Assembly (NCBI GenBank): GCA_900548855.1
Contig: URMF01000028.1
Coordinates: 1-42,889 of the forward strand
DNA from: an uncultured Eubacteriales bacterium
GTDB taxonomy: Bacteria; Bacillota; Clostridia; Lachnospirales; Lachnospiraceae
Reading direction: 5' to 3'
DNA length: 42,889 bases
Shown piece by piece: positions 9,692-17,183 of this stretch. The notes beneath the pieces are model-generated. The model did no database searches, was not told where the DNA came from, and was given only the letters and a program-made list of their open reading frames with translations. Position numbers and translations under genes: made by a program. The number at the start of each line of letters is the position of its first letter. Position 1 is the first letter of the stretch.

Positions 9692-10807
9692 CTATTCTTC
9701 CGTATTTTCCTGTTCCGTCAGAGCTTTAATTTTGTCATCTAAGTCCTTAAGCTGCGCTGTTTTTTCTTCCCCGGATAAAGCAGTATCTGCTTCTAAAATA
9801 TATCTCTCCTTTAAATAGGCATATACCAAAAGCTGGTCGTCTGATATCTGCTGTGCTATATTTTCAGCATCCTTTACATTCATCCTTCCGATTTGAATCC
9901 AGTAGTCCAATATTTTTTCATTGCCATGAATTTCTACAGCTGCCAAAATATTTGTTTTCTGCTCATCCGTCAAATTCTCACATTTTATGTAGGATGTTGC
10001 CAAAATATATTTTTCATAATTATCCAGTCTGTTAATCTTCATTTTCTCAAGGCTGTTAATCACTTCCGTATAATTCATATCCAGATAAGAACGGTTTGCC
10101 TGTATCACTCCTTCATCATATGGTCTTATCCAAAGCACATAATAGCTGCACACGATTATAAAAATACCGGTTATTAGAAATGAAAAAACCGTCATCCTTT
10201 TATTAAATTTATAAGAAGAACGGTTTACTTCTATCCGTTTTTCTCTGTTATACGCAATCACTCTCTCTGTTTCCGCTTGCAGTACATTCATAACGCTTTC
10301 CCAGTCCTCTGCTTCCGCTATCTGCATGAGAAATTTATCCTTTTTCAACAGCTTCATTCCGCCCTGAAAATAGTCATCAAAACTGTATTTTCCTGATAAG
10401 GTACATCCTATCAGTGCTTTATATTCCTCCAGGCAGGACGGCTTTTCATACACATAATCCGTATCCCGGACATCCCGGAACATGACAAATACTTTGTCAT
10501 ACATGTCATAATATAAATTCTCCGGCCGGATAGAGAATACAAACTGCTCCCAGTAATGCCTGAAATTGCCAACATCTAATAATGCTTTCAGTCTCCTTAT
10601 TCGGCTTTCTTTAAAAATTTTTTCATATTCCTTTTTCCCCTCTATATCATAGGCAATCATTACCTTCTCATTTTCCACAGCAATATCACATTTTAAGAAA
10701 ATATTATCCGCATTTTTTATCCTTGTATAATCATATCCACTCTTTGCATTAAGCTCAGATAACCGGTACTCTTTTTTACAAAACTGTCTTTCTGCATCTG
10801 CACCCAT
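9692..10807 (-). CDS. essB: EssB/YukC-type T7SS membrane component (371 aa)
   Basis: EssB is a bitopic membrane protein of T7SSb with a pseudokinase-like cytoplasmic domain that contacts EssC. The layout fits: about 210 soluble residues, one strong membrane helix (FSFLITGIFIIVCSYYVLWI, about 209-228), then a helical outer domain of about 140 residues. The ATG at 10807 is chosen because GAGGAG lies about 7 nt upstream; the ATG 15 nt earlier lies in that site. It ends 30 nt before essC and follows esxA with a strong hairpin between (10854-10874). No kinase catalytic motif is visible, as expected for the family. Confidence 0.92.
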   Translation of the reverse strand: MGADAERQFCKKEYRLSELNAKSGYDYTRIKNADNIFLKCDIAVENEKVMIAYDIEGKKEYEKIFKESRIRRLKALLDVGNFRHYWEQFVFSIRPENLYYDMYDKVFVMFRDVRDTDYVYEKPSCLEEYKALIGCTLSGKYSFDDYFQGGMKLLKKDKFLMQIAEAEDWESVMNVLQAETERVIAYNREKRIEVNRSSYKFNKRMTVFSFLITGIFIIVCSYYVLWIRPYDEGVIQANRSYLDMNYTEVINSLEKMKINRLDNYEKYILATSYIKCENLTDEQKTNILAAVEIHGNEKILDYWIQIGRMNVKDAENIAQQISDDQLLVYAYLKERYILEADTALSGEEKTAQLKDLDDKIKALTEQENTEE

Positions 10808-10853
10808 ATTTTTTCTCCTCATTTGTCTTATTACTTATTTATTAAAAGCGAAA

Positions 10854-10874
10854 GCTGCCATGTTACATGGCAGC
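10854..10874 (-). promoter_or_regulatory. Intercistronic hairpin between esxA and essB
   Basis: A perfect 9-bp inverted repeat (GCTGCCATG, TAA loop, CATGGCAGC) lies between the esxA stop and the essB start. On the transcribed strand it is followed by TTTCGCTTTT, a weak U-rich tail. It could act as a leaky terminator or as a 3' stabiliser, so that esxA is made in excess over the membrane parts. Seen directly: the hairpin and tail. Inferred: the role. Confidence 0.7.
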
Positions 10875-10930
10875 CTCCTAAAATAAATTGTTATCCGATG
10901 ATATTCTATCAGATTATTCTGCGGTTACTC

Positions 10931-11233
10931 CTACTTGCCGCCTGTACTTACTTTGCTCTTGGAATATGCCGCATCTAACTTGTCCATATCCTCCAAATAT
11001 TTTTCTGTTGATTTAATTAAATCAGTGACAACTCCTGAAGTCTTTTTAAAATTACCTGTAAGCTTGGCATAATCCTGCTTATAGGTCTCTGTTGACTTGG
11101 ATTTCCAATTACTGCACAAAGCATTAACACTTTTGGTCATTTGTTCCGTCAGCTTTTGAAACTCATTATTCAGATTTTTTAATTTTTTAATCTGAGTCCG
11201 CATCGCCTGATCCTTTATACCTAAATCAGCCAT
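10931..11233 (-). CDS. esxA: EsxA-like WXG100-family T7SS substrate (100 aa)
   Basis: A 100-residue helical protein in the esxA position of the operon, just after yukD and just before essB. Two long helices flank a bend at N42-W43-K44-S45, where the family usually has W-x-G; here Ser replaces Gly. The standard C-terminal Y-x-x-x-D/E signal is not clearly present (a Tyr near 79 lies in a D/E-rich helix with D at +3 and +5). A strong GGGGG site sits 7 nt before the ATG. It is expected to be secreted as a dimer and to be needed for secretion of the other substrates. It is the only WXG100-sized protein in the core cluster. The family call is firm from length, helicity and context. Confidence 0.9.
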   Translation of the reverse strand: MADLGIKDQAMRTQIKKLKNLNNEFQKLTEQMTKSVNALCSNWKSKSTETYKQDYAKLTGNFKKTSGVVTDLIKSTEKYLEDMDKLDAAYSKSKVSTGGK

Positions 11234-11286
11234 TTGTCTTCCCCCTTTCTTTGCTTATTATTATTTATCTAAGGTGAAAAATCATA

Positions 11287-11532
11287 TCATATGTCACAGC
11301 CGCAAACTTCCAGAATATCTCCTGAATAAATGCCAGCTTCTTCATAGGAGCAAAAGGCAGAAATCCGCCTGCTTTTCCGTAAAGATTTCACATAATAATT
11401 CTCATCCTCACCGTCTGTAAATAACCATCCCGTTTCTTCCACAGTGTTTATAGTATCTATTATCTTCTGCCTGTTATCGATTCGTAAATCAATCCTGGTT
11501 TCTTTACCGATAAAGGTTACCGTTATCTGCAT
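11287..11532 (-). CDS. esaB: YukD/EsaB ubiquitin-like T7SS protein (81 aa)
   Basis: An 81-residue protein opening with a beta strand (MQITVTFIG) and ending in G-D-I-L-E-V, the size and pattern of the ubiquitin-fold YukD/EsaB family. EsaB is a small cytoplasmic T7SSb component needed for secretion. The ATG at 11532 has TAGGAG 8 nt upstream, inside the 3' end of the essA-like gene; the two overlap by 29 nt, so translation is probably coupled. No oddities are visible. Confidence 0.9.
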   Translation of the reverse strand: MQITVTFIGKETRIDLRIDNRQKIIDTINTVEETGWLFTDGEDENYYVKSLRKSRRISAFCSYEEAGIYSGDILEVCGCDI

Positions 11533-11914
11533 CTTTTCTTCTCCTAACTGTTCTGTAAATATTATACCGGAGCATAGCTAATACAAAAATTATGAAAACA
11601 AATACTCCAATCAAGAAAATTCCTATATTCATTGTTTCTGATTCACTCGTAAACTCCTCTTTTTTTGAGACCGCTACTTCTTGGAGAAACAAACCAGATA
11701 AAAATGCATTTTCTGTTTGTTCCCGGTTATCTAAAAATACCTTTGTTCCCACATCTGCATAGTATGTATTTTCCTGCGTTTCCCTGTTCTGAAATTCCAG
11801 CATATTCTCATCTGTAAATATACTTATGTCATATAAATCCGTCACTGACACAAACTCATTACCTTTTTCGTTCAAAACATCCATTTTTAATTCGATATTA
11901 CTTCTATCACTCAT
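11504..11914 (-). CDS. essA: EssA-like T7SS membrane protein (136 aa)
   Basis: A 136-residue protein with a soluble N-terminal ~90 residues, one membrane helix (NIGIFLIGVFVFIIFVLAML, about 95-114) and a basic cytoplasmic tail. EssA of other T7SSb loci is similar (about 150 aa, one C-terminal membrane helix, placed between esaA and esaB). The start ATGA overlaps the end of the esaA-like gene by 8 nt (ATGAGTGA). The assignment rests on size, topology and gene order; sequence similarity to EssA cannot be judged here. It could instead be a lineage-specific partner of the EsaA-like protein. Confidence 0.7.
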   Translation of the reverse strand: MSDRSNIELKMDVLNEKGNEFVSVTDLYDISIFTDENMLEFQNRETQENTYYADVGTKVFLDNREQTENAFLSGLFLQEVAVSKKEEFTSESETMNIGIFLIGVFVFIIFVLAMLRYNIYRTVRRRKDADNGNLYR

Positions 11915-14177
11915 TTTCTATAGCCTTCAGTTCCTTTCGCTCCTGTATAACCTTCACCAGCATTCGGACTATAATCACAAACATAAGTATTAACAATGCC
12001 ACCACCAGCATCCACCTATAATTCAGCTGCAGTTTATCTGTATCATCTATAGCATCCGTATTAACCATCTCTTTCTTATCAGCCCGGCCAGATACATCAA
12101 TTGGATTTGCCATAAACTTATACATTTCCGTATATTCCAGAGTTCCTATCCGGGTATATGCTAATTTCTCTGCAAAATCCCCCAATATCCGATTATCTTC
12201 TTCACTGATGCTTTCCTTACCCTCTTTTAATTTGCTTATGACACTATATAGTTTCTTTTTGGAAGCATCATTGGCTTTTTGCATGTCTCCCTGAAGGGTA
12301 GTAATGTTCAAATTTGCATTTTGATACAATTTATTGATAAATTTCAAATATTCTGCATTTTTTGTGTTCATGGCACTTCCCAGAGCATTAATATTTTTTG
12401 TCAGCTCCGTCTGGTGCTTCGTAATATCCTGCTTTTTAATATAGTCATAAATATTAAAGTCTGACACCTTCTCATCATAGCTCTGCATACTATTTATCAG
12501 ATTTTTGGCAACTGTATTATAACTTTCTTTTTCACTCTCATTTTTGTTTTCTATGACATCTATAATCTGGCTATCCAATATATTGGTAATATTTGATTTT
12601 GAAACCTGGATATCACTCTTAATTGTCTTTACTATATCTTCTATATCCTCCTGTTTCTTTGCTGTAAATTTTGATAAACTATTTTCTATATCTATCTCTT
12701 CATCAATATCAATTGATATTTCATCAGTTTCCCAATCATCTTCTGAAATGCTCTCTACTTCCGGTTCTTCGATCTCTTCCTGCTCAATATGCAATTGTTC
12801 TACCTCTGGCAATATAATGGCATCGTTTTCAAAATCCGGCAGACTGCTCCCACCATAATCCGCAAATGCAATATCCTTTAGAATATCTTTATCATAAGCT
12901 GCTTCAATTCTTCCTACACATTGAGAAATATAACTATTTAACAGCGCAACGGCAGTATCCTTATTAATTGTTTTCCCACTTATTTTATTTATTTCATTCT
13001 CTATATCACATCCTTCTTTTTGAATAACATAACATAACTCATCACTTTGTCCTCTGTAATCCACTCTGTATCCTTGAATTAATTCATTAATGTGATTCTC
13101 CAGACCTGTGTAATATTCCTGCTGCTGTACGCTCCATATATTTACCTTATCATCTACAATTATCTTATTTTGGTTCTGTATATCCGTTAATTCCACATCT
13201 GTTTTTTTCTGAGCATCATTCAGCACTTCATCTATGTATTCCTTTGACACCTCCGTTATATCATTTTTTAATGTTTCGATTGCTTTCTCCTCTTGCACGT
13301 TTACATTTTCATTATATTCATCAATTGCTTCATTCAGATTGTCCAATCCTGTCTGATATACCACATTACCTTTTTCATCCACCAAAGGATTATAATCGGA
13401 TACTGTGTTCTTAACATTTTCTATTTCTGTAGATACTGTTTTATAATCTTTTAAAATCTCCTGGTATCTCTGTTGTCCGGCTTTCATGCCTTTATCAAGC
13501 TCTGAAAATATACCGGCTGTTTCTGTTGTGTTTTTGTTCAGATATTGTGTCAAATCCACATTTTCAATATTATTATCTGTCTCTTTCAATTCCGAAAAAT
13601 CAATCATATTGAAAATATCATCCGGATTAATGTCCTGAATATTTTCCAAATCCGACTTATCATGCTCCATAATCGTAACTGCGGAATCCTGAATACTATG
13701 AAATTCACTTAAAACAGAATTCAGGTAGATATATGCCGCATTGGAATTCAACAGCTCTTTAAAAGTAAAAAGTCTTTTTTCTACTTCCAAACGATTTTGG
13801 TCTGTTAAGCCAGAATTTATCACATATTCTATTTTTACCTGTTGGGGAGTATCGTTAATGCTTGCGATACATTCAGAAAAATTAGATGGTATCATAATAT
13901 AAGCAGCATACATATCCGCTTCTATTCCCGTTTTTGCTTCACTTAAGCCCACATAAACATAGTCAGACGCAAAATTCAGCAGCTTACCAGAGTACAAAAC
14001 CTTTTCTCCGCCCAGCTGAATCCCTTCATCCAAATTAACAATTGCTATTCGTTCAATATCACTCTGAATTGGCTTGTTGTCTCCATGGATACTCATTTCC
14101 TTACAATAATAAAATCCAGCTATAAAACTACACATAATCATAATGATGCAAACTGCACCCAGTACTGTTCGTTTCAA
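11907..14177 (-). CDS. esaA: EsaA/YueB-like T7SS envelope protein (756 aa)
   Basis: The start is a TTG at 14177 with GGAGGG 6 nt upstream; an ATG 21 nt earlier has no ribosome site. One membrane helix lies near 3-22, and the next ~110 residues (IVNLDEGIQLGGEKV; Y-I-M-I-P-S-N-F-S) match the start of the EsaA/YhgE/Pip family. A large mostly helical extracellular region follows, with a very acidic stretch around 470-520. A single C-terminal membrane helix (RWMLVVALLILMFVIIV) lies about 25-30 residues before the end. EsaA/YueB usually has several C-terminal helices, so this two-helix form is reduced. YueB is the SPP1 phage receptor in Bacillus subtilis. It is co-transcribed with the T7SS core. 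Confidence 0.85.
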   Translation of the reverse strand: MKRTVLGAVCIIMIMCSFIAGFYYCKEMSIHGDNKPIQSDIERIAIVNLDEGIQLGGEKVLYSGKLLNFASDYVYVGLSEAKTGIEADMYAAYIMIPSNFSECIASINDTPQQVKIEYVINSGLTDQNRLEVEKRLFTFKELLNSNAAYIYLNSVLSEFHSIQDSAVTIMEHDKSDLENIQDINPDDIFNMIDFSELKETDNNIENVDLTQYLNKNTTETAGIFSELDKGMKAGQQRYQEILKDYKTVSTEIENVKNTVSDYNPLVDEKGNVVYQTGLDNLNEAIDEYNENVNVQEEKAIETLKNDITEVSKEYIDEVLNDAQKKTDVELTDIQNQNKIIVDDKVNIWSVQQQEYYTGLENHINELIQGYRVDYRGQSDELCYVIQKEGCDIENEINKISGKTINKDTAVALLNSYISQCVGRIEAAYDKDILKDIAFADYGGSSLPDFENDAIILPEVEQLHIEQEEIEEPEVESISEDDWETDEISIDIDEEIDIENSLSKFTAKKQEDIEDIVKTIKSDIQVSKSNITNILDSQIIDVIENKNESEKESYNTVAKNLINSMQSYDEKVSDFNIYDYIKKQDITKHQTELTKNINALGSAMNTKNAEYLKFINKLYQNANLNITTLQGDMQKANDASKKKLYSVISKLKEGKESISEEDNRILGDFAEKLAYTRIGTLEYTEMYKFMANPIDVSGRADKKEMVNTDAIDDTDKLQLNYRWMLVVALLILMFVIIVRMLVKVIQERKELKAIENE

Positions 14178-14230
14178 TTTTATCCCTCCGCAAATCATTT
14201 ATAAAGAACCGAATCAGAAAACAACAACCC

Positions 14231-14560
14231 TCAGTCCCTTCTCCGTTTAATAAATATGTATAACTGCTTAAGCATCTCATTGAGAAACACCGCATCCTGT
14301 GCTTCAAATAATTTCAGTGTTTCCTGCAAATCGACAGTCTGATTTTCCTCTTCTTCACCGGATAAAATATAATCACATTTTACTGATAATGCACGTGCTA
14401 TATCATATAGAGTAACCGCTGACAAACCTTTTCTTCCTGCCTCAACCTCATATATAAATTTGGATGTAACCTTAGCCTTTTCTGCCAGTTCTTCCCTTGT
14501 CATGCCCTGCATCTTTCTAAGTTCACAAATTCTTTTTCCTGCTTCACTACAAAATGACAT
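14231..14560 (-). CDS. XRE-family HTH regulator heading the T7SS operon (109 aa)
   Basis: Residues 8-65 form a Cro/C1-type helix-turn-helix (RICELRKMQGMTREELAEKA, then F-I-Y-E-V-E-A-G-R-K-G-L-S), with a 40-residue helical tail for dimer formation. The ATG follows GGAAGAG. It is the first gene of the operon, 53 nt before the esaA-like gene, and the leader in front of it contains two inverted repeats (14591-14608 and 14629-14639) that would suit an autoregulator. It is probably a repressor or modulator of the secretion operon; direction of control is unknown. Confidence 0.88.
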   Translation of the reverse strand: MSFCSEAGKRICELRKMQGMTREELAEKAKVTSKFIYEVEAGRKGLSAVTLYDIARALSVKCDYILSGEEEENQTVDLQETLKLFEAQDAVFLNEMLKQLYIFIKRRRD

Positions 14561-14590
14561 TTTTCTCTTCCATTTTTCTTTTGAATATTT

Positions 14591-14655
14591 GCCTGTAAAC
14601 TCACAGGCTATTTGTATTATAAATCAAATTGGGTTACCCCATATGAATTTGTCAA
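14591..14655 (-). promoter_or_regulatory. Leader with candidate operators and -10 for the XRE/T7SS operon
   Basis: On the minus strand there is a TATAAT at 14616-14621 preceded by TGATT. A GGGTTACCC inverted repeat lies at 14631-14639. A second inverted repeat (GCCTGT, 6-nt loop, ACAGGC) lies at 14591-14608 between the -10 and the start codon. A TTGACA at 14650-14655 is 28 nt from the -10, too far for a normal sigma-A promoter, so this may be a regulated or weak promoter. The repeats are seen directly; assigning them to the downstream XRE protein is inference. Confidence 0.5.
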
Positions 14656-14805
14656 TCAATAAGGCTAATTTTACAAATAAGCAACGTTTTCCAGCAAAAT
14701 GCTTTATAAAATGAATACTTAATTACAAAATGACCGACTTTATTGACATTGAGTAAATATTACTCTAAATGCTATATTACACTTTTTGAACAATTAATTA
14801 AACAC

Positions 14806-14843
14806 ACTATAGTTCCTATTCGCTATACCTATTGACACTTTTG
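14806..14843 (-). promoter_or_regulatory. Shared operon-head element, copy A
   Basis: Reading the minus strand: CAAAAG, 8 nt, GGTATA, 6 nt, AGGAACTATAGT. Copy B at 25503-25541, upstream of the Rhs2 operon, has the same blocks with 9 nt instead of 8 in the first gap. The last block contains TATAGT, a good -10, with no good -35 at 17 nt, as in activator-dependent promoters. Both copies follow a terminator directly. It would start a long leader (about 235 nt) ahead of the XRE gene. Everything beyond the shared sequence is inference. Confidence 0.6.
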
Positions 14844-14974
14844 GCATAAAAAAAGAACATGCCTGTGCATGTCCCATAAGCTTTATTCTTTTCAATCTTT
14901 TTTCTCCTTATTCTCCATAATATACATACAAAAATTTCTATAATACCCACTATTAAAAAATATACAAATATCAT
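14816..14974 (-). CDS. Doubtful 52-aa membrane ORF running through a terminator
   Basis: The ATG at 14974 has AAGGA just upstream. The first ~22 residues form a membrane helix (MIFVYFLIVGIIEIFVCILW), followed by a basic stretch. The last ~20 residues are read from a terminator hairpin (14847-14874) and from the shared element beyond it, so the natural 3' end of this gene is probably lost. It is best seen as a truncated relic of the membrane-protein string upstream, or a non-coding chance ORF. Confidence 0.3.
   Translation of the reverse strand: MIFVYFLIVGIIEIFVCILWRIRRKKIEKNKAYGTCTGMFFFYAKSVNRYSE
14847..14874 (-). terminator. Rho-independent terminator ending the Rhs2 operon
   Basis: On the minus strand an imperfect 8-bp stem (GGACATGC, loop ACAG, GCATGTTC) is followed by a run of T. 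It closes the Rhs2 and membrane-protein unit and precedes the T7SS operon head, showing that the two units are transcribed separately. Confidence 0.85.
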
Positions 14975-15123
14975 TTCCTTACTGCTCCATTCCTTCTCTG
15001 CGCATCTTGAGGCTACACATTAAATATTCCATATACCTGTATTTTTTCTTCTGTAACCTCCAGATGCTGGTTTCCAATATCGGTAATCCATCCTGTTACA
15101 TCTTCTACCACATCAGAGGATGC
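14975..15123 (-). other. Spacer with decayed coding remnant
   Basis: Directly behind the stop of the 145-aa gene the same frame stays open for 36 codons (beginning A-S-S-D-V-V-E-D-V-T-G-W and ending Y-G-I-F-N-V) but has no start codon with a ribosome site. It may be the 3' end of a gene lost by deletion. No other feature is visible. Confidence 0.35.
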
Positions 15124-15561
15124 TTATATTAAGACCATACTAATGAGTGCAATTATTACCATCACAATTATCATAACTCCACATAATAACATTCTTTCTC
15201 TCTTTTTTTCCGGTATATTATGACTTTCTATACTACATAAAATTGCAAATCCTGCATCAATCAGACATATCATTATAAACCAAACCCCTATTAAATCAAT
15301 ATTATGCAACACGCAAAAAAAACTAATCAATGTTGATAAAATACTACTGCCCATCCCTAATAATATTTTCCACTTTCTTTTTATCAACAGTATAAGAATA
15401 AATATCGTAACCAATACACCTGATATAACCAGAATTCTTTTCTCCAGAAAATATGCAATTATCAATAAAAAAACCGGACTCCATCCAAATACAATCAAAA
15501 GATGTATAGCCACAGCATCCTTATATTCTATATTTTTTATCCATTCAAGACTTTTGTTCAT
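15124..15561 (-). CDS. Small polytopic membrane protein, candidate immunity (145 aa)
   Basis: A 145-residue protein with four or five hydrophobic helices covering most of its length (about 18-37, 42-60, 67-86, 90-110, 122-144) and short basic loops. I do not recognise a family. It is the last well-formed gene of the A/T-rich string behind Rhs2, 16 nt after the 326-aa membrane protein. In polymorphic toxin loci such small membrane proteins are often immunity proteins for toxins acting at the membrane; that role is inferred from position only. Confidence 0.7.
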   Translation of the reverse strand: MNKSLEWIKNIEYKDAVAIHLLIVFGWSPVFLLIIAYFLEKRILVISGVLVTIFILILLIKRKWKILLGMGSSILSTLISFFCVLHNIDLIGVWFIMICLIDAGFAILCSIESHNIPEKKRERMLLCGVMIIVMVIIALISMVLI

Positions 15562-15577
15562 CTTTGCCTCTTTTCGT

Positions 15578-16558
15578 TTATTCCTTTATCTGTCCAATCA
15601 TTACAATATCGAGACTAAAATTTATGACGCAGTAAATGATATCATTTAAAACAGGAGTATGCACTTGAACACTTACAGAAATATCTTTCCTCTTCATCTC
15701 TCCATTTTCAAAAAAAACAATAAATTCATTTCCATCTTTCCCCCAAAAAACATATCCCGCTTTATATTCATCCGTAATTTGCATGTCGGGCTTCAAATTA
15801 ATCTTTCGTTTCCACCCAATACTAAATATCATACATATAATGCCCGCAATTAAAAATGAGAAAAAACCTGTTGCCAAAAATATCATAAAAGCAAAAAAGC
15901 CTAAGCCTAAAAAACATTTTCCTATATCCGACTTTTTATTATTTTCTGTATGAACCATTGCATTGTAATAGTTAATATACTCCTTTATGTCCTGAGTCTG
16001 CACAGTGGATATTCCGTATTCTCTTAAGCTATCAATTGCCTTTCCACTCATTTTCCTTTTTACCGGTTTCATAAAACCTGTTCTTGAATATACCCCTATC
16101 CCTCTTTGCAGAAAGTTATTATTTAAAATCTCTTCATTAAATAAATCTAAATCTATTGTTTCTAATAGTTCATCCTGTTCATTTATCAAATCATAATACG
16201 GGGAATATCCTCTGAAACTATCAATATCTTTTTCTTGAGTGCCTTTTCCTTTTTTAGAATCAGTCACACGACGCATAACATATTGAACATTTTTAATTTG
16301 AACATAAGGTATTTTGGTGTATTTATTCCTATCAGTAATTACCATTTCTTTTTCTTTAAATTCTATATTTGCCACATAGTAATGCCGGATTTGCAAAATC
16401 ACATATACAAGAATTATGATTAACATGACACTATATATGCTTTTTACAATAATCATCAAAATATCATCATTACTAATACACAACCATAAACAAATAAGTA
16501 ATGCCAGAAACAATATAAGGCATGCTATACTTATATTTCTTACACTCGCCTTTTTCAA
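15578..16558 (-). CDS. Membrane protein of unknown function (326 aa)
   Basis: The TTG at 16558 is preferred as start: GGAGAGGGG lies 7 nt upstream and TTGA overlaps the stop of the previous gene. A TTG 21 nt earlier is the alternative and lacks a good site. Two helices lie near 6-25 and 31-52. A soluble domain of about 160 residues follows, with a beta-rich PH-like start (E-M-V-I-T-D-R-N-K-Y-T-K-I-P-Y). A helix pair (about 214-246) and a C-terminal soluble end of about 75 residues complete it. No family is recognised. It is translationally coupled to the 120-aa gene, and may form a toxin-immunity or accessory pair with it. Confidence 0.75.
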   Translation of the reverse strand: MKKASVRNISIACLILFLALLICLWLCISNDDILMIIVKSIYSVMLIIILVYVILQIRHYYVANIEFKEKEMVITDRNKYTKIPYVQIKNVQYVMRRVTDSKKGKGTQEKDIDSFRGYSPYYDLINEQDELLETIDLDLFNEEILNNNFLQRGIGVYSRTGFMKPVKRKMSGKAIDSLREYGISTVQTQDIKEYINYYNAMVHTENNKKSDIGKCFLGLGFFAFMIFLATGFFSFLIAGIICMIFSIGWKRKINLKPDMQITDEYKAGYVFWGKDGNEFIVFFENGEMKRKDISVSVQVHTPVLNDIIYCVINFSLDIVMIGQIKE

Positions 16559-16917
16559 TCTTTTTCCCCTCTCCTGCAAATCTCTTTTAACTTGATATTG
16601 AGATATACTACCCCCTCATAGATAAATAGAACTATCATTCCATATGCCATATATCGAAATATATCCCGGAAATAAGAAATATACAGTTCTTTAGAGACAA
16701 AAATTCTGATTAAATAAAATATCACTAATGCCTCTATATATATTTGATATATCACTGCAAATAATTGTTTTTTTCTCCCATCATGCTTTAAAAATAAAAA
16801 TTTTGCTAAAAAAGAATTAAGCGATATCCGCATACCACCTTCACACAAATCTGATACATAACCAACATACATTGCAATAATTACCAGAATAGCAAAACAC
16901 CACATTCTAATTTCCAT
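16555..16917 (-). CDS. Three-helix membrane protein (120 aa)
   Basis: The ATG follows GGGAGG. Hydrophobic helices lie near 5-23, 50-74 and 84-105, separated by basic loops. The start is 11 nt after the preceding 84-aa gene and the stop overlaps the next start by 4 nt, so it belongs to one transcript. No family is recognised. It could be an immunity protein or half of a two-protein membrane complex with its downstream neighbour. Confidence 0.7.
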   Translation of the reverse strand: MEIRMWCFAILVIIAMYVGYVSDLCEGGMRISLNSFLAKFLFLKHDGRKKQLFAVIYQIYIEALVIFYLIRIFVSKELYISYFRDIFRYMAYGMIVLFIYEGVVYLNIKLKEICRRGEKD

Positions 16918-16928
16918 CTGTGTCCTCC

Positions 16929-17183
16929 CTAACCTTTGGGTATATCAGAACATCTATTTATATATCCTACACTACCCATCACGATACAAAAAACCAGCCA
17001 GTATCCTATCTTCTTTTTTTCTTCTGGCAGCTTCAATAATGCAACAATACTATATCCCAATATTATCAGCATAATAATGTACTTTACATTATTGACGACC
17101 AATGCAGTTTCATTAATTAACACAAAAAATAGAACAAAACAAAGGGCATACCCACAAAACATTGCTAATTTTCCTTTTTTCAT
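16929..17183 (-). CDS. Three-helix small membrane protein within the tip-remnant frame (84 aa)
   Basis: The ATG at 17183 has a textbook GGAGG 5 nt upstream. It encodes 84 residues with three hydrophobic helices (about 8-28, 33-51, 57-75). The frame is continuous with the Rhs tip remnant upstream, so the gene may have begun as the C-terminal part of a fused tip or picked up its start inside it. It is either an immunity protein for a lost toxin or a membrane-active tip now translated alone. No family is recognised. Confidence 0.6.
   Translation of the reverse strand: MKKGKLAMFCGYALCFVLFFVLINETALVVNNVKYIIMLIILGYSIVALLKLPEEKKKIGYWLVFCIVMGSVGYINRCSDIPKG

Noticed and set aside
12544..12858. Plus-strand Ser/Ile-rich 104-codon frame opposite esaA
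   Set aside because: Antisense of the acidic Glu/Asp segment of the EsaA-like protein, which yields Ser/Ile-rich shadow frames.
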